A DNA stretch of 63,028 bases, from assembly GCF_001667375.1 (NCBI RefSeq), contig NZ_LZIN01000072.1, positions 1 to 63,028 on the forward strand, given 5' to 3'. The notes below the pieces were generated by a model. The model was not told the origin of the DNA, searched no databases, and saw only the letters and a list, made by a program, of their open reading frames with translations. Below are positions 54,407 to 63,028 of this stretch, in pieces. The stretch's first letter is position 1; every line of letters starts with the position of its first letter. Origin of the DNA: Mycolicibacter sinensis (GTDB lineage: Bacteria > Actinomycetota > Actinomycetes > Mycobacteriales > Mycobacteriaceae). Position numbers and translations under genes: made by a program.

Positions 54407-54775
54407 GTGATTCAGCAGGAATCGCGGTTGAAGGTCGCCGACAACACGGGCGCCAAGGAGATCTTGTGCATCCGGGTGCTCGGCGGCTCGTCGCGCCGGT
54501 ACGCCGGTATCGGCGACATCATCGTGGCCACCGTCAAGGATGCGATCCCCGGCGGCAACGTCAAGCGGGGTGAGATCGTCAAGGCCGTGGTGGTGCGCAC
54601 CGTCAAGGAGCGTCGCCGCGCCGACGGTAGCTACATCAAGTTCGACGAGAACGCCGCGGTGATCATCAAGGCCGACAACGACCCGCGCGGAACCCGCATC
54701 TTCGGGCCGGTCGGCCGCGAGCTGCGTGAGAAGCGGTTCATGAAGATCGTCTCGCTGGCCCCGGAGGTGCTGTAG
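54407..54775 (+). CDS. rplN: 50S ribosomal protein L14
   Basis: L14 (122 residues) lies at the subunit interface. It has [20 protein letters not shown] and [20 protein letters not shown], and ends [19 protein letters not shown] start with GAGGAG six bases upstream. It leads the second ribosomal block. The rplX ATG follows directly after the stop. Confidence 0.98.
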   Translation: MIQQESRLKVADNTGAKEILCIRVLGGSSRRYAGIGDIIVATVKDAIPGGNVKRGEIVKAVVVRTVKERRRADGSYIKFDENAAVIIKADNDPRGTRIFGPVGRELREKRFMKIVSLAPEVL

Positions 54776-55093
54776 ATGAAGGTCCACAAGGGCGACACGG
54801 TGCTGGTCATCGCCGGCAAGGATAAGGGCGCCAAGGGCAAGGTCCTCAAGGCCTACCCCACCCGCAACCGGGTGCTGGTCCAGGGCGTCAACCGGATCAA
54901 GAAGCACGTCGCGAACTCGGCCAACCAGGCCGGTGCTCAGTCGGGCGGCATCGTCACCCAGGAGGCCCCGATCCACGTCTCCAACGTGATGGTCGTCGAC
55001 TCCGACGGTAAGCCCACTCGGATCGGCTACCGGGTGGACGAAGAGTCCGGCAAGAAGGTTCGCGTCTCCAAGCGCAACGGCAAGGACATCTAG
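54776..55093 (+). CDS. rplX: 50S ribosomal protein L24
   Basis: L24 (105 residues) initiates 50S assembly. It has the KOW motif [20 protein letters not shown] (about 4-23) and [13 protein letters not shown]. It starts on the base after the rplN stop codon. Confidence 0.98.
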   Translation: MKVHKGDTVLVIAGKDKGAKGKVLKAYPTRNRVLVQGVNRIKKHVANSANQAGAQSGGIVTQEAPIHVSNVMVVDSDGKPTRIGYRVDEESGKKVRVSKRNGKDI

Positions 55094-55095
55094 GG

Positions 55096-55659
55096 ATGAC
55101 TACGGCAGAGAAGACTCAGCCCCGGCTGAAGGTGAAGTACCGCGAAGAGATCCGGGACGCGCTCAACAGCGAGTTCAACTACGCCAACGTGATGCAGATC
55201 CCGGGTGTGGTCAAGGTCGTCGTCAACATGGGCGTCGGCGAAGCCGCCCGCGACGCCAAACTGATCAACAACGCGGTCAACGACCTGGCGTTGATCACCG
55301 GCCAGCGTCCGGAGATCCGCAAGGCCCGACTGTCGATCGCCCAGTTCAAACTGCGTGAGGGCATGCCGATCGGCGCCCGGGTGACGCTGCGCGGTGACCG
55401 GATGTGGGAGTTCCTCGACCGGCTCACCTCGATTGCGCTGCCGCGTATCCGCGACTTCCGCGGATTGTCGCCCAAGCAGTTCGACGGCTCCGGCAACTAC
55501 ACCTTCGGGCTGGCCGAGCAGTCGATGTTCCACGAGATCGACGTGGATTCGATCGACCGCCCGCGTGGCATGAACATCACCGTCGTCACCTCGGCGACGA
55601 ACGACGACGAAGGACGAGCGCTGCTGCGGGCACTCGGCTTTCCGTTCAAGGAGAAGTGA
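55096..55659 (+). CDS. rplE: 50S ribosomal protein L5
   Basis: L5 (187 residues) binds 5S rRNA and contacts the P-site tRNA. It shows [40 protein letters not shown] and [20 protein letters not shown]. It is two bases after rplX. Confidence 0.98.
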   Translation: MTTAEKTQPRLKVKYREEIRDALNSEFNYANVMQIPGVVKVVVNMGVGEAARDAKLINNAVNDLALITGQRPEIRKARLSIAQFKLREGMPIGARVTLRGDRMWEFLDRLTSIALPRIRDFRGLSPKQFDGSGNYTFGLAEQSMFHEIDVDSIDRPRGMNITVVTSATNDDEGRALLRALGFPFKEK

Positions 55660-55663
55660 CCTG

Positions 55664-55849
55664 ATGGCGAAGAAAGCGTTGGTTAACAAGGCGGCCCGCA
55701 AGCCCAAGTTCGCGGTGCGCGCCTACACCCGCTGCAACAAGTGCGGCCGTCCGCGCGCGGTACTCCGCAAGTTCGGCCTGTGCCGAATCTGCCTTCGCGA
55801 GATGGCGCACGCCGGCGAACTGCCCGGTGTGCAGAAGAGCAGCTGGTGA
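55664..55849 (+). CDS. rpsN: 30S ribosomal protein S14, zinc-binding (type Z) form
   Basis: This is the 61-residue zinc-containing S14. The ligands are visible in [20 protein letters not shown] followed by Cys (CxxC...CxxC, about residues 24-43). Mycobacteria usually also carry a zinc-free S14 elsewhere for zinc starvation. Five bases after rplE. Confidence 0.97.
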   Translation: MAKKALVNKAARKPKFAVRAYTRCNKCGRPRAVLRKFGLCRICLREMAHAGELPGVQKSSW

Positions 55850-55869
55850 CGGCGGAGGAGCAGCGCTAA

Positions 55870-56268
55870 ATGACTATGACGGACCCGATCGCGGACTTCT
55901 TGACCCGTCTGCGCAACGCCAACTCGGCGTATCACGACGAGGTGACCCTGCCGCACTCGAAGATCAAGGCCAACATCGCCGAGATCCTCAAGCGCGAGGG
56001 TTACATCACCGACTACCACGTCGAAGACGCCCGGGTGGGCAAGGCGCTGGTGGTCAACCTCAAGTACGGCCCGAACCGGGAGCGCAGCCTCGCCGGTCTG
56101 CGCCGGGTGTCCAAGCCTGGCCTGCGGGTCTACGCGAAGTCGACCAACCTGCCGCGGGTGCTCGGCGGCCTGGGCGTGGCGATCATCTCCACGTCCTCGG
56201 GTCTGCTCACCGACCGTCAGGCGGCCAGGCAGGGCGTGGGCGGCGAAGTCCTCGCGTACGTGTGGTGA
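55870..56268 (+). CDS. rpsH: 30S ribosomal protein S8
   Basis: S8 (132 residues) binds the 16S central domain and represses the spc operon in E. coli. [20 protein letters not shown] and the closing [22 protein letters not shown] region (about 110-131) match. The ATG at 55870 is 20 bases after rpsN with GGAGGAG upstream. Confidence 0.98.
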   Translation: MTMTDPIADFLTRLRNANSAYHDEVTLPHSKIKANIAEILKREGYITDYHVEDARVGKALVVNLKYGPNRERSLAGLRRVSKPGLRVYAKSTNLPRVLGGLGVAIISTSSGLLTDRQAARQGVGGEVLAYVW

Positions 56269-56281
56269 GGGAGTAGCAGAC

Positions 56282-56821
56282 ATGTCGCGTATTGGTAAGC
56301 AGCCGATCCCGGTCCCGTCCGGGGTCGATGTGACGATCGACGGCCAGCAGGTCTCGGTCAAGGGGCCCAAGGGCACCCTGGAACTCATGGTGGCCGAGCC
56401 CATCCGGGTGGCCCGCAACGACGACGGCGCCCTGGTGGTCACCCGTCCCGACGACGAGCGGCGCAACCGCTCGCTGCACGGGCTGAGCCGTACCCTGGTG
56501 GCGAACCTGGTCACCGGCGTCTCCGAGGGCTACGTCCGCAAGATGGAGATCTTCGGCGTCGGTTACCGCGTGGTCCTCAAGGGCTCCGATCTGGAGTTCG
56601 CCCTGGGCTACAGCCACCCGGTGCTGATCAAGGCTCCGGAGGGCATCACCTTCGCGGTGGAGACGCCCACCAAGTTCTCGATCTCGGGCATCGACAAGCA
56701 GAAGGTCGGTCAGATCTCGGCGAACATCCGCCGCCTGCGCCGTCCCGACCCCTACAAGGGCAAGGGCGTGCGCTACGAGGGTGAGCAGGTTCGCCGCAAG
56801 GTCGGAAAGACAGGTAAGTAG
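56282..56821 (+). CDS. rplF: 50S ribosomal protein L6
   Basis: L6 (179 residues) lies near the factor-binding site. It has [35 protein letters not shown] and the C-terminal signature [20 protein letters not shown]. It is followed two bases later by rplR. Confidence 0.98.
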   Translation: MSRIGKQPIPVPSGVDVTIDGQQVSVKGPKGTLELMVAEPIRVARNDDGALVVTRPDDERRNRSLHGLSRTLVANLVTGVSEGYVRKMEIFGVGYRVVLKGSDLEFALGYSHPVLIKAPEGITFAVETPTKFSISGIDKQKVGQISANIRRLRRPDPYKGKGVRYEGEQVRRKVGKTGK

Positions 56822-56823
56822 TC

Positions 56824-57213
56824 ATGGCGCAATCACACAAGCCCGTCGGGCAGGGCGTTTCGGAGGCCCGGCGCAACCACCGGGTGCGTCGGCACGCGCG
56901 GCTGCGCAAGAAGATCTCCGGCACCGCCGAGCGTCCCCGCCTGGTGGTGCACCGCTCCTCGCGGCACATCCACGTGCAGCTGGTCGACGACCTGGCCGGT
57001 CACACGCTGGCCGCGGCGTCTTCGATCGAGGCCGACGTGCGGGGGGTGGACGGCGACAAGAAGGCGCACAGTGTGCGGGTCGGCCAGCTGATCGCCGAGC
57101 GCGCCAAGGCCGCCGGCGTGCAGAACGTGGTGTTCGACCGCGGCGGTTACACCTACGGTGGACGTATCGCGGCGCTGGCCGACGCGGCGCGCGAGGGCGG
57201 GTTGACGTTCTGA
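56824..57213 (+). CDS. rplR: 50S ribosomal protein L18
   Basis: L18 (129 residues) binds 5S rRNA with L5. [20 protein letters not shown] and [20 protein letters not shown] are typical, as is [20 protein letters not shown] near the end. Confidence 0.98.
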   Translation: MAQSHKPVGQGVSEARRNHRVRRHARLRKKISGTAERPRLVVHRSSRHIHVQLVDDLAGHTLAAASSIEADVRGVDGDKKAHSVRVGQLIAERAKAAGVQNVVFDRGGYTYGGRIAALADAAREGGLTF

Positions 57214-57259
57214 TGCGCCAGATGACTGACTTCATGAACATGACTGGAAGGACCGCATG

Positions 57260-57955
57260 ATGGCGGAGCAGCCGACCGGGGCCTCCTCAGCAGGTCCCGA
57301 CACGGGCAGCGCCCCCCGTACCGACGGGCGCGACAGCCGGGACAACCGGGGCGGGCGCGGTGGCCGCGACGGTGGTCGCGGCGGCCGGGACAGCCGGGAC
57401 GGCGACAAGAGCAACTACCTGGAGCGCGTTGTCGCGATCAACCGGGTGTCCAAGGTGGTCAAGGGTGGCCGCCGGTTCAGCTTCACCGCGCTGGTGATCG
57501 TCGGCGACGGCAAGGGCATGGTCGGGGTCGGCTACGGCAAGGCCAAGGAAGTCCCGGCCGCGATCGCCAAGGGTGTCGAGGAGGCCCGCAAGAGCTTCTT
57601 CCGGGTGCCGCTGATCGGTGGCACCATCACGCACCCGGTCCAGGGCGAAGCCGCCGCCGGTGTGGTGTTCCTGCGTCCGGCCAGCCCCGGTACCGGTGTG
57701 ATCGCCGGCGGCGCGGTACGTGCCGTGCTGGAATGCGCCGGGGTGCACGACATCCTGTCTAAGTCGCTGGGCAGCGACAACGCGATCAACGTGGTGCACG
57801 CCACGGTGGCCGCGCTGAAGATGCTGCAGCGTCCCGAAGAGGTCGCGGCCCGTCGCGGTCTGCCCATCGAAGACGTGGCGCCGGCCGCGATGCTCAAGGC
57901 GCGTCGCGAGAGCGAGGCGCTCGCCGCCAGTGCCGCGCGGGAAGGCACGGCATAA
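57260..57955 (+). CDS. rpsE: 30S ribosomal protein S5
   Basis: S5 (231 residues) acts in decoding fidelity. A 50-residue N-terminal extension rich in Arg, Gly and Asp ([20 protein letters not shown]) precedes the core [40 protein letters not shown] lies near the end. The second ATG (57260) is chosen from the family start MAEQ and better Shine-Dalgarno spacing; 57257 is possible. Confidence 0.97.
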   Translation: MAEQPTGASSAGPDTGSAPRTDGRDSRDNRGGRGGRDGGRGGRDSRDGDKSNYLERVVAINRVSKVVKGGRRFSFTALVIVGDGKGMVGVGYGKAKEVPAAIAKGVEEARKSFFRVPLIGGTITHPVQGEAAAGVVFLRPASPGTGVIAGGAVRAVLECAGVHDILSKSLGSDNAINVVHATVAALKMLQRPEEVAARRGLPIEDVAPAAMLKARRESEALAASAAREGTA

Positions 57956-57957
57956 CC

Positions 57958-58140
57958 ATGGCAAACCTGAAGATCACCCAGGTCCGCGGCACCATCGGTG
58001 CTCGCTGGAATCAGCGCGAAAGCCTGCGCACCCTGGGTCTGCGCAAGATCCGCCAGTCGGTGGTGCGTGAGGACAACCCCCAGACCCGCGGTCTGATCCG
58101 GGTTGTTCACCACCTCGTGCAAGTGGAGGAAGCCGAATGA
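57958..58140 (+). CDS. rpmD: 50S ribosomal protein L30
   Basis: L30 (60 residues) has [33 protein letters not shown] and [15 protein letters not shown]. The stop overlaps the rplO start (ATGA). Confidence 0.97.
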   Translation: MANLKITQVRGTIGARWNQRESLRTLGLRKIRQSVVREDNPQTRGLIRVVHHLVQVEEAE

Positions 58141-58577
58141 CCATCAAGCTGCACGACCTGCGCCCCGCGCCCGGGTCGAAGACCAAGCGCACCCGCGTCG
58201 GCCGCGGTGAGGGCTCCAAGGGCAAGACCGCGGGCCGCGGCACCAAGGGCACCAAGGCCCGCAAGAACGTGCCGGTCCGGTTCGAGGGTGGGCAGATGCC
58301 GATCCACATGCGGCTGCCCAAGCTGAAGGGCTTTCGCAACCGGTTCCGCACCGAGTACGAGGTCGTCAACGTCGGCGACATCAACCGGTTGTTCCCGTCC
58401 GGCGGGACCATCGGGCTCGACGAGCTGGTGGCCAAGGGCGCGGTCCGCAAGAACACGCTGGTCAAGGTGCTCGGTGACGGCAAGCTCACCGTCAAGGCCG
58501 ACATCACCGCGCACAAGTTCAGCGGCAGCGCCCGCGACAAGATCACCGCAGCCGGAGGCACTGCCACCGAGCTGTAA
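58137..58577 (+). CDS. rplO: 50S ribosomal protein L15
   Basis: L15 (146 residues) is a late assembly protein. [40 protein letters not shown] and [19 protein letters not shown] are diagnostic. It ends the block here, 24 bases before a strong hairpin, so secY is not directly downstream. Confidence 0.98.
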   Translation: MTIKLHDLRPAPGSKTKRTRVGRGEGSKGKTAGRGTKGTKARKNVPVRFEGGQMPIHMRLPKLKGFRNRFRTEYEVVNVGDINRLFPSGGTIGLDELVAKGAVRKNTLVKVLGDGKLTVKADITAHKFSGSARDKITAAGGTATEL

Positions 58578-58600
58578 GGAATTTCCCAAGCGACACCGCA

Positions 58601-58638
58601 CAAAATCGCACTCCACTGACTGGTGGCGTGCGATTTTG
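58601..58638 (+). terminator. Terminator after rplO
   Basis: CAAAATCGCAC (58601-58611) pairs with GTGCGATTTTG (58628-58638), with a further CCA/TGG in the loop. T-rich sequence follows (CTTTGG, then GTTTCTG). It is placed to end the ribosomal transcript. Confidence 0.7.
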
Positions 58639-58685
58639 CTTTGGCCGGTGTTTCTGACGCCCCTGAAAAATAAATAATCGCTATG

Positions 58686-58707
58686 TGTTACACAGTCTCA
58701 TGTAACA
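58686..58707. promoter_or_regulatory. Inverted repeat upstream of the PGRS gene
   Basis: TGTTACA (58686-58692) and TGTAACA (58701-58707) are exact complements eight bases apart, in an AT-rich patch 55 bases before the ATG. TAACAAT overlapping the right arm resembles a -10 element, so binding here could block transcription. Confidence 0.5.
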
Positions 58708-58761
58708 ATGACGGTGCGTGACCTACGTCACGAGCCGGGGGCTACCGGAAGGCGTGGGCAG

Positions 58762-61700
58762 ATGAGGCGTCGGTTGCGTTCAGGTTCCCTCGGGCGGCGT
58801 GGCGGCGCCTCCCGCCGTGCCGCAGGGGCAGGCAGCGCGGTAGCCGCGTTCCTGGCGTTCGGGATGACGCCCCTGGCTGCCGCGCCGGACGCCCGCGCAG
58901 ACTTCGGGTTTGACGATTTTCTGGGCTGGTTCGGTCTGGAAGCCGACTCTCAAGCGCCTACGCCCGAGTGGATCGGCTCGGCCTGGGATCTGCCCGGTTC
59001 GGCTGATGAGACTGGGATGGAGATAGCCCAGCTGTGGGACACCTACTTCTACCTGCCACTGCATGCACTTTTGCAGGACTGGATCAACTCTGACTTCGGG
59101 TCGCAGGTCAACGGCGTGATCAACCAGATCTTCGCGCCGTTCACCGAGAACTTCTGCGGGATGATCTGCAACGGCGCCGACGGCACCGAGAACAGCGTGA
59201 ACGGCCAGGCCGGTGGGCTCTGGTTCGGCGACGGCGGTAACGGCTGGACCTCGGACGTCGAGGGTGTAGCCGGCGGTAACGGCGGCCACGCCGGGGGTAT
59301 CGGCAATGGTGGTGATGGCGGCGCCGGCGGTCTGGGTGCTGATGGCGGTAACGGCGGTCACGGTGGCGAGATGTGGGGCCACGGCGGCGATGGCGGAGCC
59401 GGTGGGGCTGCGACGGCGGCGCTGGTGGCTGGGGACGGTGGCAACGGCGGGTCCTCGGGTCAGGCCCAAGACTTCTTCGGCATGGGTGCGTGGGGCAACG
59501 GAGGCAACGGCGGCAAGGGCGGCGCGGGTCTGGCCGGCGCCGACGGTGCGGACTCCTCGGCCGCCGGGGTGGCCGGCGGCGACGGCGGGACGGGCACGGC
59601 GGGCGGTAAAGGCGGCGACGGCGGGGCCGGTTCGACGTGGCTCGGTATCGGCGGTAACGGCGGCGCCGGCGGTGCCGGTGGCGCCGGGGGCACTGGCGGT
59701 GACGGCTTCGAGGGGGCGGCAGGCTCTTTCGCAGGCGGCGGCGACGGCAATGGCGGCAACGGAAGTAACGGCGGCGCCGGTGGGAACGGCGGCGCCGGTG
59801 GACAGGCCGGCGCTGCCGGCGCGGGCGCGTGGTTGTTCGGCGGATCCGGTGCCGCGGGCACGAACGGCACGGCCGGGGCCGGCGGTGCGGGCGGTGACGG
59901 CAAAGACGGCGGCGATGGCGGCGACGGCGCGGGCGGGACCGACGGCACGGCGAGCGACCCGAATGGCACCGCCGGAATCAGCGGCGGCAACGGTGGCAAT
60001 GCCGGGCGCGGTGGCGCCGGCGGTGTGGGCGGCGACGGAGTGGTCGCCGCCGACGGTGCCGACGGGCACGCCGGGATCGGAGGCAACGGCGGTAGGGGCG
60101 GCAACGGCATCGACGGCATCGACGGCACCGCCACCGCCCCGAACGGAACCGCCGGTGGCACCGGCGGCGCCGGCGGTAGCGGCGGCCAGGGCGGGCTGGA
60201 AGCCGACGGCACCACCCGCGCAGCCGACGGCAATGGCGGCGCCGGAGGTACCGGCGGCAATGGCGGAGCCGGATATGACGCGCTCGCCGCCGGTGCGGCG
60301 CCGGGCACGTCCGGTGGCAGCGGCGGTGCCGGGGGCAGCGGTGGCGCCGGCGGTACCGGTGCCAACGGCGGGGCCGGCGGTAATGCCGGCGATGGCGGTC
60401 GCGGCGGTGACGGGGTCGCCGGGCTGGCCGGAACCAACGGCGCCAACGCCGGCGACGCGGGCAACAGCGGACAAGCCGGAGGCAACGGTGGGACCGGCGG
60501 CGCCGGTGGCACCGGTGGCAACGGCGGCGCGGCGACCTCTCCGAGCGGGGCGGCCGGCAGCAACGGCAACGGTGGCGACGGCGGCGCGGGCGGCAACGCC
60601 GCAGCCGGTGGTATCGGCGGTGATGGCGCTGACGGTGACGAGAACCATCCGGATGGCGGCGCCGGCCGTAACGCCGGTGACGCCGGCACCACCGGCGCGG
60701 GCGGCGCGGGCGGCGCAGCCGGCACCGGCGGAGCCACGGGCACCGGAGCGGCGGGCAGCGGCGGGGCCGACGGATCAGGTCCGGCACCCGCCGAAACCCA
60801 CGGCGGCGACGGCGGCGATGGCTTCACCTCGACAACACCGCGGGTGGCCGGCGGCGCTGGCGGAGCCGGTGGCAGCGGCGGAACCATCGGCAACGGCGGG
60901 GCCGGCGGCGACGGCGGAGGCGGCGGCGACGATGCCGACGGCGGAAACGGCGGCGCGGGCGGTGACGGCGGCAGCCAGGTCGGCAACGGCGGAACCGGCG
61001 GGAACGGCGGCGCCGGGCAGGGCACCGGCACCGGCGGCAACGGCGGTGACGGCGGGAACGGCGGCGCCGAGCAGGGCGACGGTGCCGACGGCGGCGACGG
61101 CGGCGCCAACGGTGGCAGCGGCGGCAATGGCGGCGACGCCATCGGCAGCGGCAACGGCGGCGATGGCGGCGACGGCACCGCCGGGGCCAGCGGCGCCAAC
61201 GGCGGCTCGGGTACCCAGCCGGGCGAGGCCGGTGCCGACGGCGTCGCCGGCCAGGCAGGTGGCACGGGCGGGGCCGGCGGTACCGGCTCCGGTGCCGGCC
61301 ACCACGGCGGCCAAGGCGGTGCCGGAGCCAACGGCGGCAACGGCGGCAACGGCGGCGACGGCGTGCAGGGTGCCGCCGGCACCTTCAACAACGCCGGCAC
61401 CGGCAATGGCGGGAACGGTGGCGCGGGCGGTAGCGGCGCGGCCGGCGGTCAGGGCGGCGACGGCGGCACCGGCGGTGCGGGCCTCAACGGCGCGACCTCC
61501 GGCAACCAGGGTGCCGGCGGCAGCGGTGGCAACGGCGGCGACGCCGGTGTGGCTGCCGACGGCGGCCGTGGTGCCGACGGGATCGCCACGCATCGCGACG
61601 CCGGCAACGGCGGTGACGGCGGTGCGGTCGGTAAGGCCGGCGCGGCCGGTGACGGTGGATCCGGTTCGACACCCGGTTCGGAGGGCCAAGCCGGTAACGG

Positions 61701-63028
61701 CCCGTCCGGTCAGCAGGGCAACGGCGGTGACGGGGGCGACGGCTATGACCCCGCCAGCGACCCGAACGCGGCGCCGGGCGCCAGCGGCGGCAACGGCGGC
61801 CTAGGTGGAAACGGCAGCCTGTTGGGCACCGGCGGTGCGGGCGGTTCCGGTGGCGATGGCGCCACCGGTTTGGCCGGTGACAACGGCCTGGCTCCCGGCG
61901 GGAAGGGGATGGCCGGCGGCACTGGCGGTGACGGCGGCAACGCCGGGAAGGGCGGTACCGGCGGCGCCGGTGACGGGGAGGATGGCGTCGCGGGGCAGGG
62001 GGGTGATGGCGGTCGGGGCGGGAATGGTGCTGTAGGTGCGGCGGGTGCGGCCTCGACACAGGCCGGGGTGGTTGGCGGTAATGGTGGCGCCGGTGGTGCT
62101 GGTGGTGATGGGGGTGCCGGGGGTAAGGGTGGTTTGACCGCTGCTGGGACGGCTAGTGGTTTTGATGGTGCTCAGGGTGTCGGTGGTGATGGCGGCGATG
62201 GTGGTGTGGGCGGTCGTGGCTTCGACGGGGTGGCCGGTGGGGTGGGCACGGCCGGTGATGAGGGCACCGATGGCACGGCGACGACGGGGGCGACGGCTGG
62301 GACTGCTGGTGGCACCGGTGAGACCGGTGGTGCGGGCAGTGCCGGTGGTGCTGGGGGCAATGGTGGTGCGGCCGGTCATGGTTCGACTGATGGCACGCAG
62401 GGTCTTGGTGGTGTGGGTGGCGCCGGTGGTAATGGCGGGACCGGTGGCAATGGTGGCGTTGGTGGTAATGGCGGTAATGGGTATGACGCTGCGACGGATC
62501 TGAGTGCGGCGGCAGGTACTTCGGGTGGTGATGGTGCGGTCGGTGGTTCCGGGGGTGCCGGCGGTGCGGGGGGTGCGGCCGGCCAAGGTGGTGCCGGTGG
62601 TAGCGGTGCGGGCGGGCAGGCGGCTGCTGGTGTTGATGGCGTCACCGGCAACCAGGGCGCCGGTGGGGTCGGTGGCAATGGTGGTTCCGGTGGTGATGGG
62701 TCCACGGGCGCTCGCGGTGCTGATGGCGTCACGACGGGTGCTGATGGTGCGACCGGTGGCGCTGGTGGCAACGGTGGTGATGCCGCGGCGGGTGGTGCCG
62801 GCGGTGTCGGCGCCGGTGGGGTGCAGGCGGCTAGTGGCGTTGATGGCATAGCCGGTTCTGGTGGTGCTGGTGGTCGTGGTGGTGATGGTGCCGACGGTGA
62901 CGTGGGTGCGGCCTCGACGCAGGCCGGGGTTGCCGGGGGTGTGGGCCAGGACGGTGGTGCTGGTGGTGATGGGGGTGCCGGGGGTAAGGGTGGTTTGACC
63001 GCTGCTGGGACGGCTAGTGGTTTTGATG
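58762..63028 (+). CDS. PGRS-repeat protein with a signal peptide and no PE domain (partial, runs off the window)
   Basis: The frame from the ATG at 58762 stays open to the end of the window (1422 codons). It begins with a twin-basic signal peptide: RRRLRSGSLGRRGG, then GSAVAAFLAFGMTPLAAAPD, with cleavage probably after DARA (about residue 47). There is no N-terminal PE domain. Residues 48-150 form a non-repetitive region (FGFDDFLGWFGLEAD; YFYLPLHALLQDWINSDFGS; FCGMICNGADGT). The remainder is GGNGG/GAGG-type PGRS repeat, starting with GGLWFGDGGNGW. It is probably exported and cell-wall or surface located; the function is unknown. Two cysteines lie in FCGMICNG. Codon use shifts near 61980. Confidence 0.88.
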   Translation, partial: MRRRLRSGSLGRRGGASRRAAGAGSAVAAFLAFGMTPLAAAPDARADFGFDDFLGWFGLEADSQAPTPEWIGSAWDLPGSADETGMEIAQLWDTYFYLPLHALLQDWINSDFGSQVNGVINQIFAPFTENFCGMICNGADGTENSVNGQAGGLWFGDGGNGWTSDVEGVAGGNGGHAGGIGNGGDGGAGGLGADGGNGGHGGEMWGHGGDGGAGGAATAALVAGDGGNGGSSGQAQDFFGMGAWGNGGNGGKGGAGLAGADGADSSAAGVAGGDGGTGTAGGKGGDGGAGSTWLGIGGNGGAGGAGGAGGTGGDGFEGAAGSFAGGGDGNGGNGSNGGAGGNGGAGGQAGAAGAGAWLFGGSGAAGTNGTAGAGGAGGDGKDGGDGGDGAGGTDGTASDPNGTAGISGGNGGNAGRGGAGGVGGDGVVAADGADGHAGIGGNGGRGGNGIDGIDGTATAPNGTAGGTGGAGGSGGQGGLEADGTTRAADGNGGAGGTGGNGGAGYDALAAGAAPGTSGGSGGAGGSGGAGGTGANGGAGGNAGDGGRGGDGVAGLAGTNGANAGDAGNSGQAGGNGGTGGAGGTGGNGGAATSPSGAAGSNGNGGDGGAGGNAAAGGIGGDGADGDENHPDGGAGRNAGDAGTTGAGGAGGAAGTGGATGTGAAGSGGADGSGPAPAETHGGDGGDGFTSTTPRVAGGAGGAGGSGGTIGNGGAGGDGGGGGDDADGGNGGAGGDGGSQVGNGGTGGNGGAGQGTGTGGNGGDGGNGGAEQGDGADGGDGGANGGSGGNGGDAIGSGNGGDGGDGTAGASGANGGSGTQPGEAGADGVAGQAGGTGGAGGTGSGAGHHGGQGGAGANGGNGGNGGDGVQGAAGTFNNAGTGNGGNGGAGGSGAAGGQGGDGGTGGAGLNGATSGNQGAGGSGGNGGDAGVAADGGRGADGIATHRDAGNGGDGGAVGKAGAAGDGGSGSTPGSEGQAGNGPSGQQGNGGDGGDGYDPASDPNAAPGASGGNGGLGGNGSLLGTGGAGGSGGDGATGLAGDNGLAPGGKGMAGGTGGDGGNAGKGGTGGAGDGEDGVAGQGGDGGRGGNGAVGAAGAASTQAGVVGGNGGAGGAGGDGGAGGKGGLTAAGTASGFDGAQGVGGDGGDGGVGGRGFDGVAGGVGTAGDEGTDGTATTGATAGTAGGTGETGGAGSAGGAGGNGGAAGHGSTDGTQGLGGVGGAGGNGGTGGNGGVGGNGGNGYDAATDLSAAAGTSGGDGAVGGSGGAGGAGGAAGQGGAGGSGAGGQAAAGVDGVTGNQGAGGVGGNGGSGGDGSTGARGADGVTTGADGATGGAGGNGGDAAAGGAGGVGAGGVQAASGVDGIAGSGGAGGRGGDGADGDVGAASTQAGVAGGVGQDGGAGGDGGAGGKGGLTAAGTASGFD
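62043..63028 (+). repeat. Long tandem macro-repeat inside the PGRS gene
   Basis: Sequence at 62091-62167 recurs without change at 62952-63028 (77 bases, limited by the window edge). The flanking segment at 62043-62055 also recurs at 62904-62916. The period is 861 bases, or 287 codons, so reading frame is kept. It suggests internal duplication or unequal recombination of a large repeat unit. Confidence 0.8.

Noticed and set aside
58780..63028. Very long open frames overlapping the PGRS gene on both strands (for example a 648-residue Pro-rich one on the reverse strand and an 832-residue one at 59306-61804)
   Set aside because: They are shadows of the GGC-rich repeat. They have no family features, and their composition follows the repeat. 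The frame from 58762 has a signal peptide and a coherent PGRS sequence.

Overview
The window is mycobacterial chromosome. The DNA is GC-rich and carries a complete mycofactocin locus (mftR, mftA to mftG) just upstream of the S10 ribosomal operon. It also has an S10/spc ribosomal cluster split by an arylsulfatase/formylglycine-enzyme pair, an ESX EccE-type protein and a giant PGRS protein. The mft-to-rpsJ-to-atsA order matches Mycobacterium tuberculosis (Rv0691c to Rv0723) as I remember it, but the window is far richer in catabolic genes. I cannot fix the species; a Mycobacterium or a terrae-clade (Mycolicibacter-like) organism is plausible.

Region 1 (1-30.3 kb) is a large lipid or terpenoid-type catabolic island. 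A forward run (676-10370) encodes an amidohydrolase, two SDRs, an IclR regulator, two NTF2-like proteins, an epimerase-like SDR, a double-domain acyl-CoA dehydrogenase and a Cys-less thiolase-like/DUF35 pair that resembles a retro-aldolase. A second block (10375-23100) has another amidohydrolase, a Cys-containing thiolase with a zinc-ribbon DUF35 partner, an epimerase paralogue, a thioesterase, a CaiB-type CoA transferase, two aldehyde dehydrogenases, two P450s and a 3-hydroxyisobutyrate-dehydrogenase-like protein. A third block (23097-30208) has a FadD19-like acyl-CoA synthetase, a degenerate isochorismatase-fold protein, a KshA-like Rieske oxygenase, a Baeyer-Villiger-type flavin monooxygenase, an alpha/beta hydrolase and an F420-type luciferase-fold oxidoreductase. 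Together these suggest oxygenation of a cyclic lipid, CoA activation, dehydrogenation and side-chain removal by retro-aldol or thiolytic cleavage. The substrate cannot be read from sequence. No ferredoxin, Rieske reductase or extradiol ring-cleavage gene is visible. Several intergenic regions share an inverted repeat built on TTACNGTAA half-sites, which suggests one regulator for much of the island.

Region 2 (30.3-41.2 kb) is the mycofactocin biosynthesis operon. It includes the 32-residue precursor MftA ending IDGMCGVY. It is followed by a convergent P450, a lipoprotein carboxylesterase and a hotdog protein. Mycofactocin is a redox cofactor used by particular SDRs and other dehydrogenases, so its position beside an SDR-rich island may matter functionally.

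Region 3 (41.2-58.6 kb) is the ribosomal cluster. rpsJ-rplC-rplD-rplW-rplB-rpsS-rplV-rpsC-rplP-rpmC-rpsQ comes after a structured leader. An insertion follows, holding an orphan EccE-like gene, a secreted Ala/Asp/Pro-rich protein and a LysR regulator. Then come atsA and its formylglycine-generating enzyme, then rplN-rplX-rplE-rpsN-rpsH-rplF-rplR-rpsE-rpmD-rplO. Region 4 (58.6 kb to the end) is a PGRS-type protein that has a signal peptide instead of a PE domain and runs off the window.

The most notable oddities are an AraC regulator whose helix-turn-helix part appears inverted at the window edge, two mechanistically different thiolase/DUF35 pairs, a triad-less isochorismatase-fold protein, a likely one-base frameshift at the 5' end of mftE, a family of long intergenic hairpins, and the EccE/secreted-protein insertion inside the ribosomal cluster.
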